Notes under the pieces: generated by a model
Databases searched by the model: none
The model's input: the letters and a program-made list of their open reading frames with translations, nothing else
What the model was told of the DNA's origin: nothing
Translations under genes and position numbers: made by a program
In this document: piece after piece, positions 51,001 through 60,000 of the stretch
Position numbering within the stretch: position 1 is the stretch's first letter
Layout: each line of letters opens with the position of its first letter
From: Branchiostoma floridae
Lineage: Eukaryota; Chordata; Leptocardii; Amphioxiformes; Branchiostomatidae
Direction: 5' to 3'
Assembly: GCF_000003815.2 (NCBI RefSeq)
Contig: NC_049984.1
Span: forward strand, 13,002,003 to 13,062,002
Length of the DNA stretch: 60,000 bases

Positions 51001-54000
51001 ATCCACTCTTTAGATACATTGATCCGTTCGAATTGTGGTATTAGATCTAGAATCTTTTGCACTGCCTGGAATATGATTTTAGCTGCAGTGCCTTTATATT
51101 GGTTTGTCTTCATTGGCTGATGATTTCTGAACACATGTCTGAGGTGTGTTCACAATGATTAAATACACTTTTCCATGGGGAATGGCAACCAAGTATCTGC
51201 CATTATATGGATTGGCCAAAAGGAAAGTCATTTATCTAATGTGGTATTTATATATCTCAGGAAAATGTCAAGAAACACGAAGCAATATATTTCGCGGTTG
51301 GCATCCTCGTTTAGACTTTATGAAGAGTCATTTTTGGCTCAACAGCGTCCAAATAATAAGTGTGTACTGCGGATTGGTAACCAGTATTTTGTGCTGCACT
51401 GCAGTGATTAGCAGTAATTCTTTCCTTGTACATTCTCCGCACGACTCAGCGGTAATGCAAGTGTTTGTCATTCCTGATCGCAGTGCGATGACTCCCTTCT
51501 GTGCCTCAATAACGGCACGGCCACAGCAAGTAAATTTGATGGCTGACATCGTGCGCGCATTCATTTTGCCTGGTTTCGAATAAAAATAAGACATTTTGTT
51601 CCTGCCCGGAGATGGACAACATGACAAGAAATATATCGGAACAAATATGTTGTTAGTAGGCTTCTGTGTGTGTTAGTAAGCTTTGACTGTAGTTGCGAAC
51701 TGAGTACATCATAGCTAGGCTATTACACTAGTCTTACTTTGTGCACTTATTGAGTACAGGAATGAAAGTCTTGTTGGCCGTACTGTTATGTTTTGTTACG
51801 GTAATGGTCTCTATTTTGAAAAAGTAGGCATCCTCTTTGCCCATCTTCTTTTCTTTTCACTCTCGCATTTAGTTTGGAGTCTCCAGAGATTCCATCCGAA
51901 ATGTATACTTGCTGCGGCCTGATGGGAAATCATCTCCCAGACAGAGTGCGCCTGCGCGTAATCAGGCCTGTGAAGACTTTTCCCATGATCCACTTGGCTT
52001 ATCCCAATGGCAAGGATCCTATCAGCCACTTACCATGTAAACTGTAGAGGGAAATGTGAGCTTATTAGTACGCAACGTATGGAGCTCGTTGATGTAACAT
52101 ATCTACAATGGATACACCACCCACGCCACCTACAAGTCTGCCAAAACTGAACTTTTCATATCTGAAGAGGGAATTTTCGTGCTGTTACCATGGCAACACA
52201 TTTCGTCAGCATCCATCAACTTCACCAGACTGCAACAAAACTTTATTTTGAGACCCTCCTTCTGTTGTGTAAAACACGGCGTAAGAGTGTGATAAATGCA
52301 AGATTTTGTTGAAGAGGTCGTGATGTCGTAAGATCCATATGGCCGCACTCGACCTAGGTGGGAGATTCTGCATATCGTTCTTGTCAGCCTGACTAAATCA
52401 TTTTTCACACAGTTCCTACAAACGTGATAGCCAACACCTTTGGTTAGTTGATTCCATTGTGACGGAGAATCCTTGGGACTAATTTTCACAGCTATAAAGA
52501 ATCCTGAGTTTCGATGGGTAGTTCTGGGATTGGGCACGATTCTACATCGTGTTGTAGGCTATGGTAAATGGTTACAAAAATTACAGAGAATCCTGAGAAT
52601 CTTCTATCGGACTAATTTTCAAAAAAAATCCTGAGTTCATATTGGTAGTTCTTGGAATGGGAATGGTACTCTCGAGTTGAATGGCCACGCGTTCTCAAAG
52701 AGGAGACGCAATCAGCCTCTGACAACGGGAGATTGTGTACCGCAGACTAGTTGTGCCAAGGGGGGCTGTACCATGCGGGCCTGGCATATACAAAGCCTTT
52801 CTACTGATACTCGTGAGTGCACAGAAAGAGGCATTTGATAATCCTTTTGCTTTTAGTCTCTCTCTTATCTCGAGTTTCAAACATACAAACGCGGTGCCTT
52901 GGGAGTGACACAGGAAGGTCCAAATGTGGCAAGTGGAATCAAATGCTAAGTTATCTGTCGAATGGAAGGCCTGGCTTCTTGTACATCTCAACTTCGCTTT
53001 CAAGTTCTCATCTCGACGTGCAGCATTACACAGGAGTGTTGCCACTGACGTCATTTGCCACTACCCGCTGATTACATACAGTCATAACGAGACCTCACTT
53101 TGTGTAACACTAGGCGCAGGGAATGCTGATTAGCCCGCAGAAAAGCCCTGGAGAATACTAAGCAAGAAAAACTAAGTAAAGAATACTCGGTACTAGGTGG
53201 GACCTTTCATGTGACCTAATTTTTCTCTTTCAGACTCATAAAAAGAGGAATTTGTCGTAGTTCAGCGAAATAAGAATAAGTGTAATATGATCTGTTCTCT
53301 GTTCACCTGTGCTTACAATAACTATTTCCGTGCGTGTGGAATCGGTAATGCTCCTTTGTTATTCGTCATTACGCATGCTACAAAAGGTTATGTAGTCACA
53401 GACTATGCTTGGTTCAGTGGCTTCCATTTAGGCAGTTATTCCGGCCCCTTTTGAGGTTTTGAAAACGGTTTCTGTGCAGCTTTGAGAGGAATATTTCAGT
53501 GATGACGTTATAAGGGTTAGGTCGAGTATCAGGTTCGCTCAGTAACCAGGCAGCGGCGTGCGTCAAAGATCTGCGCACTCCGGCCAGGAACCTTATCAGC
53601 GGGTACCAGACGCACCAGACGCGCCAATGTGCAGGATTTAACGGTGATTTTCTTTCTTATAATCGTATTGCGCGGTTTAAGTATTCCTCTATCGGTATTT
53701 AGATGAAATATGTCACCTTGCAGCATCCAGCACGACTACATATAGGAGAGACGTCGTGCGTAGGTGTCTGTATGTACGGCACGGTGGCTCGTTAAGAGTT
53801 AACAGCTTGTTTGATGAGCAGCAAGACCACTGAATTAGTCATGAAGCTGGGAATGGCGTACATGGGTGGGAAACGCTATATTCGACTTTTCTTCCCTGCA
53901 GTATTGTTTTCATAAGAACTGAGCATTTCGTAAGATATGCTAAAGTAGTAGATTGTATTCTCCATGCTGTTATACCCGTAGACATGCACATGTGTGCATG

Positions 54001-56062
54001 GCTGAAAACCCGGGAGGCCCTGTCCATGGTGCTGAAGTCGTTTGGTTTAGTTGCTATACTTGTTAAATCTATAGCCGTTATAACTAGTACTGCCCATTTG
54101 CTATAAGGGCCCAGTGACATTCATTGCAACCTGAGAGCATTCTTAACATAACCGTGCACGTGTCGTCCAAAATTCAGCTGTCTTTTTATCAAAACATCTA
54201 TCTTAGATCTAACGGTTGGTTCCGTCACAGCCTGTTTTAAAATTGTACCACGCATTATGTCACGATGCAACATCCTCTTAGTAAAAAGCTTCATGGTTCT
54301 CATGAATGTCTCCACGTATAAGAATCCTGTTTTTTCGCGAATTTAATTCCGTTTTCAGATATCATCTATTCAATGCGGCATGTAGGATGCCCATGTTACA
54401 ACGATAGTACTGGTATAGGAACGGAATGAGCTGGTTCTAAACATAAATCCACCATCCTGCTGTTCAAACATGTTCTTGCTTGTTACAAGTGCAACATGGC
54501 TTTATTCTGTATCCTGTTGGTAACACTTGCGACATGATATAGCAGTCTCGTTTGGAGGACATGCGCACGTAAGAAGAAAAGGGAAGCAAACGAAGTTGTC
54601 TTTTTATGTCCAATCTAACAATCAATGCGTCACTTAGTTCGCCGCTGTGGTTTGTGCTTATACCTCAATAATCCCCACAGGGGCGCCAATGGGGTGCGCG
54701 AAGGCGTTGTGATCAAAAATCTGTCGTAAGGACATTGACAAGCAATATATCAAGGCCTTAGAAGCCATTTCTAACTGGGTCAGGCTAGCCAAGACCAGAC
54801 AGATCCCTTTCAGTGGTCTAGCCAGTTCTGCTAATACCTCCGGGAAGAGGGTTCACCTGCAACGCGGGTAACTGTTTTCAATTGAGCTCATGTCTTCGCA
54901 CCTATAACTCAAGACTCCTATGATGGATTTGTATGAATTTTGGTATGTGAGTAGATATTGAAATTCTAAAGAGACAACGGTATTTTGGGTCCCCCAGCAG
55001 TTTTACAGGTCGACCCCCTTTTCATAAAAGCAGTGTGGCATAATCCATGGATTATACTCCCTTATGGGAATTAGAATTAGCTGGGATTGATTAAGGCAAG
55101 GTAGTAATTTATAAGCCAAAGGATGATCACTAATATCTGTGATGGCTAGTCCTATGACAGTGAAAAATTCACAGAAATTATAAACACTTTGCCGAGGTAT
55201 CAGATCTGCGTTTTTTTTTACATCCATATGTATTTCATTTCAAAGCTGCTTAAAAGCGACACCTTTAGGAAAATATTTTGACTTTTGCCCTTTCAAATAA
55301 ATGGTAAATATTAATCAAATCTCTTTTCGGTCAGATGTGTTTATGCTTCTGGCGACGGTCTTTTTGAAAACGGCTTGTCGGGGAAGTCTGGTGTGGGCTG
55401 CGAATAACGCTTTGAGAATAATGTTATACTGGTGGCTTCAAGCAACTAGATCCGTGACGTCTGTTTCAAAATTACCTTTTAGAAGAAGACAGATGATAAA
55501 GTTGCCTCTTTAGTTCAAACAGCTTGCGTGCGTATAAAAACAATTATTTCTTAGTGTGGTTTTGATTACCCTTTGGGGCTAGTCAGAGTGACTGGCCTCT
55601 CTACTGGGCTGGAGTTCAGAGGTCGTGCACCAATTAACTGATTTGACCTCTGGTCCAAATCATTTCAATTATAATTTTGGTCTTCAGTAGGCTGTTTTCG
55701 TATTTTTCAAGTTGTTACTGTCTATCTGTTTGCGATTAACTTGAGGGCTGAGTACCGTGTCGCTGCTGAGTTATTATTTATTCATTTTTCAAAATGCAGC
55801 AGCATTTACACAGACCTATAGGCAGCACAAGTGGATTACATAGGTCTACAAATAACATTATATAACAATGGTACAAGACAATTTCACAATTTCACTGAGT
55901 TATTAACCGAAGAGGCTGATTGGTTTGAATACCCGTACATCACGAGGTACAAAAGCTAGATATAAACACAGCGGCGAGTGGTTGTTACAGACTCTAAAGC
56001 CATGCATCACTTGCAAAATAAGGGCGTGCTGACTTCTGACATTTTGTTTTTCTGTACCACAG
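48097..56062. other. Intergenic sequence and upstream region of the synaptotagmin gene
   Basis: No protein gene recognised. It contains an AG microsatellite near 49568-49583 and the second copy of the diverged repeat (about 49745-49960). Several open frames lack motifs. One (50300-50613) follows an acceptor-like CCTTTCAATACAG and is noted under findings. A 5' non-coding exon of the synaptotagmin gene may lie here, but I could not place it. Confidence 0.45.
49745..49960. repeat. Diverged dispersed repeat (pair with 27770-27950)
   Basis: It shares TTGTTGGTTCGACCGCTGGC, a CTGACATCTGA motif and GATGACAACGTTG with the 27.8-kb copy, in the same order. Confidence 0.6.
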
Positions 56063-56095
56063 GGATTTGAAGGCCTAGACATCTAGAGGTTCACC

Positions 56096-56480
56096 ATGCC
56101 ATCGTTCCACCATCTCGTACGGAGGCAGGGGCCGGCCCAGGCAGCTCCACCTCCGCCCGTAGCACAGGTTCCCCCCGCCGGACAGGTGCCCCCTGCCGGA
56201 CAGGTTCCCCCGCGGCCGCAAGGTTACCAGCAGTACCCACCGCAAGGCTATCCTCAGTACCCACCCCAGGAGTACTACCCACCCCGCTATCCTTATCCAC
56301 CGAATCCCTACCAGCCGGCGGGGCCGGGGGTTCCAGGGCAAGGCTTTGCCCCTAACGCCGCCGCTGCAATAGGGACAACTGTCGCCGCTCTCATCAATGG
56401 AACCGCAGCCCCGACACCCCCGCTCACGGGGGCCAAGGGCTTCGAACACAAGATGGAGGAACTCTTCAAGAAGATTCCTC
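56096..56480 (+). CDS. SYT1: Syt exon 1: Pro/Gln/Tyr-rich luminal N-terminus
   Basis: The exon begins at 56063 after ACCACAG, with 33 nt of 5' UTR. The donor is CCTC|GTAAGT at 56481, phase 1. It encodes 128 residues with [16 protein letters not shown] repeats and a [15 protein letters not shown]-like stretch, then ALINGT (an N-glycosylation sequon) and a short helix [14 protein letters not shown]. Vertebrate Syt1 luminal tails are roughly half this length and not so Pro-rich. Confidence 0.88.
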
Positions 56481-59469
56481 GTAAGTACATTTGAACTGAT
56501 AGTATGTTGTGTGCATGTAAAATCTTGGCTGTTCTGCTAAGATCTGCACCAAAACCACGGGCAGTTTCCAGTGTTTCTGTCAGGGCAGTTTCAGCCTCAA
56601 CTCTGATGGATTCATATGTGACTTATGGACGGGAAGTACAAAAATTAGTAAGAAGAAATTTGTTCATATTATCTACATGATACAGCTTGTGAATGCATTT
56701 TTCCAACGATATCTTGTCAGGATAGTTAATGTTTCATACACGATTTGGCATTAAAGCGCTATTTCCAACCCTGACCCTCCCCACCCCACCTGCAGTGCCG
56801 ATGTGGGCCATCTACACCATTGCGGCCGTCATCGCACTTATCTTGCTCGCCTGTATCGCCTGCATCTGTAAGAAGTGTGTCTTTAAGAAGAAGAAGAAGG
56901 GCAAGGGCGAAAAGGGCGGCAAGAACGTCATAGATCTCAAAGATGTCAAGATGCTCGGCAACAGCTACAAGGAAAAAGTTCAACCGGATGTGGAAGAAAT
57001 CGACGCGGGTCTGGAGGGGGAGGGGGGTGACAATGAGTCGGTGCAAGAGAAGGTCAACTTAGGAAAGCTACAATTTTCACTCGATTATGACTTCGAAGCC
57101 GGACAGGTAAGATACTTTCCCCCGGACAAAAGAATACCATTTTTCAAACGAACTTTCTATATCGTCCAAACGAAATCTCGCTCAATTTTTTTATATCTTA
57201 CCTTTGCATAACACTACCGAAGTCTGTTTTTGCTATTTGTTTGCTTGCTTTCTTGATGTATGAGTTAGAAGTACCTGGGTTAATTTTGCCATGTATTTAT
57301 AGGAGAAAAGTATTTCCTTTTTAAATCTTGTCATAGGCCATCTGTGCAATGAGCTGAACCATCGATGTTTTACCCTTTCAGTTGAAAGTCGGTGTGATCC
57401 AAGCTGCAGACCTGCCTGCCATGGACATGGCGGGGACGTCTGACCCTTACGTCAAGGTCATGCTGCTACCCGACAAGAAGAAGAAGTATGAGACCAAGGT
57501 GCACCGGAAGACGCTCAATCCTGTGTACAACGAGACGTTCGTTTTCAAGGTCAGTCAATGTCAATATTGTTGTGGACAAGCTCATTGTGGGTACCTTAAC
57601 CAACCTGACATTATTGTGGGGTATGAGCCATGAGTCATCATCACTGTCAACTACAACACCACTGGTTCTAAGTCAAACCATACTTTCAATTCTTCAAGCA
57701 TCATATAACGTTATCATATAGCATCCCTCCCGATCAGCCTTACTTGCTGCCACTGTGTAATATTCACATAAGTCACAGAAAGACAGACTAAACTGTGTGA
57801 TATTATTGTAGGATGTTACTCTAGGTACAAAGTTGACACTTTCTGAACACAATTTTATGAATACTTTAATTAATACCTACAAGTGTGCTACATTGATCTA
57901 TGAATTTACTCAGACTCTGTAGCAAAGATTGGCATTACAGCTATCACCTTGGTCTTTCACAGGACGTCAAGTTCAACGAGATCGGCTCGAAGACACTGCG
58001 CTTGGCAGTGTACGATTTTGACCGGTTCGGAGGCCATGATATCATAGGTGAAATCAGGATACCCATGAACTCAGTGGACTTGGGCCGGGTCATAGAGGAG
58101 TGGCGTGACCTAGAAGCCGCGGAAAAAGAAGGCCAGGTAAGCGCTAGATAAAAGTTAGGATGAACGGGCCAGGAATGAATTCAAGGTGGTCCTTAGGTAG
58201 AAAAACGTTCCGGTTTGATTTTTAAGAAAGAGTCCTTTGCATTAGTACCTGTCTGCTTCAAACTGTTGAAATGAAGCAACCCTTTTAAAATGATGTTGTT
58301 ATCTTGTTCCAACAGAACGAAAAACTGGGCGATATTTGCTTTTCCCTCCGCTACGTGCCGACCAAAGGCCAACTGACGGTCGTGATCCTCGAGTGTAAGC
58401 AGCTGAAGAAGATGGATCTGGGTGGAGCCTCCGGTACGTCATGGTACTCATTCTGTCCTCAGGTGTCCATTCTCTTACACAGATTTTCTCCCGCGGACAA
58501 TGTAATAGGCGCAGGGAGGCTCTGCTAGACGTGAAAATACACAACAAGCAAAAACAACAACGACGCCTATCATTCTTTATTAGATTCCAATACGTTGCCG
58601 TTGAAGGTCTATCTGGTTGGTCCTTGCTACATTCATTGGCCGCGTGAGATCGGCTACTTTTTAAGAGACTCTGACACAATGACAGTGCGTTAACGTTTCT
58701 GAATGACACAACACTCGTTACGTTACGTTGGACGTTAACCAGATGATACTGACAATAGCGACGTTTTCTCCTATCAGATCCGTATGTGAAGATCTACCTG
58801 ATGATGAATGGGAAGCGTCTGAAGAAGAAGAAGACCACCGTGAAGAAGTGCACACTCAACCCGTACTACAACGAGTCCTTCAAGTTTGACATCCCGTTCG
58901 ACCAGATCCAGGTCAGCTCACTGATTTATTATTTTCACCGAGAGGGTCATTTTTAGCAGCGTTTGTGTTTTATGTTTGTATGTAATGTATGTTAATGTTT
59001 CTGCGCAGTCTACGTTTTAATCCGTGTAGACTGGCTGACAGTAGTAGTAGTAGTTGCATGCATAGCTCAAGAAATAATGAATGGATTGTCATGATATTTG
59101 GAATGTGGTTAGATCATATGCTATCGAAGAAATGATTAAATTTTGGGCTCCATGGCGGCTTTACTGCAACAGAACCATTTTTATATGTCGCGTTTTTTTT
59201 CTCTAAACACGTTGCTACATTGCCACTTGGAATATCAACGTCATAACTTTTAATATTTTTGAAATATTTACTTGCCCACACAGAAAGTGGAACTCGTGAT
59301 CACCGTTCTGGACTGGGATGCTATCGGAGGATCCGACCCCATCGGCCGCACCGTATGCGGCTGCAACGCCACCGGAGCCGAGCTGCGCCACTGGTCCGAC
59401 ATGTTGGCCAACCCGCGGCGACCGATCTGTCAATGGCACACCTTACAGGAGGTGCCTGAGGACAAGTAA
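56096..59469 (+). CDS. SYT1: Synaptotagmin-1-like vesicle calcium sensor, seven coding exons
   Basis: Exons 56096-56480, 56796-57106, 57382-57549, 57963-58136, 58316-58433, 58778-58911 and 59284-59469 join to 492 codons with consistent phases. Order: Pro-rich N-terminus (1-131), membrane segment (about 132-155) with a Cys cluster for likely palmitoylation, Lys-rich stop-transfer, linker, C2A (about 217-345) and C2B (about 347-485). The family drives calcium-triggered vesicle fusion by binding phospholipid and SNAREs. All five calcium-binding aspartates are present in C2A ([16 protein letters not shown]) and C2B ([16 protein letters not shown]). C2B also has the polybasic [12 protein letters not shown] and terminal WHTL. 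The gene best matches the Syt1/2 group; the long N-terminus is unusual. The start is the first ATG after an acceptor at 56062, so the 5' UTR is spliced. Confidence 0.93.
56796..57106 (+). CDS. SYT1: Syt exon 2: transmembrane segment, linker, start of C2A
   Basis: The acceptor CCTGCAG is at 56795 and the donor ACAG|GTAAGA at 57107, phase 0 at the end. It has the membrane segment [20 protein letters not shown], then CICKKC and a Lys run, the Syt1-type linker [20 protein letters not shown], and [16 protein letters not shown] opening C2A. Confidence 0.95.
57382..57549 (+). CDS. SYT1: Syt exon 3: C2A first calcium loop
   Basis: The acceptor CCTTTCAG is at 57381 and the donor CAAG|GTCAGT at 57550, phase 0. 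It carries the two loop-1 aspartates in [14 protein letters not shown], then [20 protein letters not shown]. Confidence 0.95.
57963..58136 (+). CDS. SYT1: Syt exon 4: C2A second half
   Basis: The acceptor TTTCACAG is at 57962 and the donor CCAG|GTAAGC at 58137, phase 0. It carries [20 protein letters not shown] with three loop-3 aspartates and [14 protein letters not shown]. The join [14 protein letters not shown] fits the family without a gap. Confidence 0.95.
58316..58433 (+). CDS. SYT1: Syt exon 5: start of C2B
   Basis: The acceptor TCCAACAG is at 58315 and the donor TCCG|GTACGT at 58434, phase 1. It reads [20 protein letters not shown], then KKMDLGGAS, ending just before the second loop-1 aspartate. 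Confidence 0.95.
58778..58911 (+). CDS. SYT1: Syt exon 6: C2B polybasic region
   Basis: The acceptor CCTATCAG is at 58777 and the donor CCAG|GTCAGC at 58912, phase 0. It carries [20 protein letters not shown], the polybasic strand, then [20 protein letters not shown]. Confidence 0.95.
59284..59469 (+). CDS. SYT1: Syt exon 7: C2B end and stop
   Basis: The acceptor CCACACAG is at 59283 and the stop TAA at 59467-59469. It reads [17 protein letters not shown] with three loop-3 aspartates, then [16 protein letters not shown] and [11 protein letters not shown]. The tail after WHTL is short. Confidence 0.95.
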   Translation, partial: KVELVITVLDWDAIGGSDPIGRTVCGCNATGAELRHWSDMLANPRRPICQWHTLQEVPEDK

Positions 59470-60000
59470 GGTCCTTAGCGGACGGGACGTGTACGTAAAG
59501 AGGGTAAAAACATCCGTATTTTAGAGGACAAACAAAAAATGAAAGAATTAAGAGGAAACATCCGGGAACTTGCAGCTGTCGCTAAGTATCCGATTTGCGA
59601 TCATCGCAAGATACATGTACCTTTGTGGACATATTACAAGAAAATATTTGTATAAATGATAACTCTACTCGCGAAGAGAACTTCGGTTCCGGGGACGAAC
59701 TAGGCGATCTGGAATATTCGCGCCCGCATGTATTTTGTTTGGCAACTTGGATCGATCTAGAAAGTGAGATAGAAAGGAGTGGATTCCTTTCCAAGCTCAT
59801 TGCTCTAGCGAAGCAAGGGCAAGGAATGCGATTGCGAAGATTTCCTGCTTCGTCCCCGCTGCTAATAACTGTACGTGTAGCCAGCCATCTCTGTATTTGT
59901 GTGTTTTCTACAATTCACACATAATCTTTGTCGTTTGTCGTTGTTGTCGGTAATTCTGTATAAATGTGACAGGGGTATTGTACATGCCATGGCAATGGGA
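59470..60000 (+). other. Synaptotagmin 3' UTR (partial)
   Basis: Sequence after the stop codon. No AATAAA is seen, so the transcript end probably lies beyond the window. No other gene recognised. Confidence 0.5.

Noticed and set aside
50878-51627. Open frames at 50878-51120, 51146-51583 (+) and 51328-51627 (-)
   Set aside because: No family motifs, no splice partners, and overlapping frames on both strands suggest chance.
56075-56449. Antisense Gly/Arg-rich frame over synaptotagmin exon 1
   Set aside because: It is the complement of the Pro-rich coding sequence, with no independent support.

Overview
The window is nuclear DNA from an invertebrate animal, most likely a lancelet (Branchiostoma). 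The evidence is two intron-rich genes with short GT-AG (and some GC-AG) introns, secreted proteins built from phase-1 domain exons, a spliced tRNA gene, and a dense load of short inverted-repeat transposons, tRNA-derived SINE pieces and satellite arrays. The genus is an inference from gene style and repeat content, not proven.

Region 1 (about 3.0-22.9 kb, + strand) holds one complete secreted multidomain gene. I reconstruct 27 coding exons (3226-22349) giving a 1716-codon frame. It encodes a signal peptide, a short Cys-containing linker, four copies of a Cys-rich module with an NYCGGCNA core, two VWC-like half modules, six thyroglobulin type-1 (Tg1) domains, five TIL domains, seven WAP domains and a C-terminal PEBP domain. 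Tg1, TIL, WAP and PEBP are all families with known protease-inhibitor members, so the product looks like a secreted multi-class antiprotease. Every internal exon is a multiple of 3 and every intron is phase 1, which explains how exons were shuffled and multiplied. The Tg1 exons sit partly in 709-bp tandem units, four of the six use GC donors, and the introns keep relic exons, including an inverted WAP fragment. The introns also carry a mariner deletion derivative, a 1.07-kb terminal-inverted-repeat element with a TTA target duplication, a SINE with a nested MITE, and foldback elements.

Region 2 (about 23-56 kb) has no protein gene I can recognise. It contains a 1.2-kb minisatellite just after the first gene, a tRNA-Arg(CCT) gene with a 36-nt intron (24984-25092), two other tandem-repeat areas (29.3-29.6 and 29.9-30.9 kb), an approximately 2.1-kb inverted-repeat transposon with a nested non-LTR retrotransposon 3' end and a 77-bp palindrome (35.9-38.0 kb), and a 4.0-kb CACTA-like element (41822-45843) whose two inner arrays flank a 0.95-kb unique core. 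The rest is AT-rich intergenic DNA with scattered MITEs and diverged dispersed repeats.

Region 3 (56.1-59.5 kb, + strand) holds the seven coding exons of a synaptotagmin-1-like gene. It has a Pro/Gln/Tyr-rich N-terminus, one membrane segment, and C2A and C2B domains with all ten calcium-binding aspartates. Its 5' untranslated exon lies upstream, unidentified, and its polyadenylation site is not visible before the window ends. The two genes show no sign of acting together.
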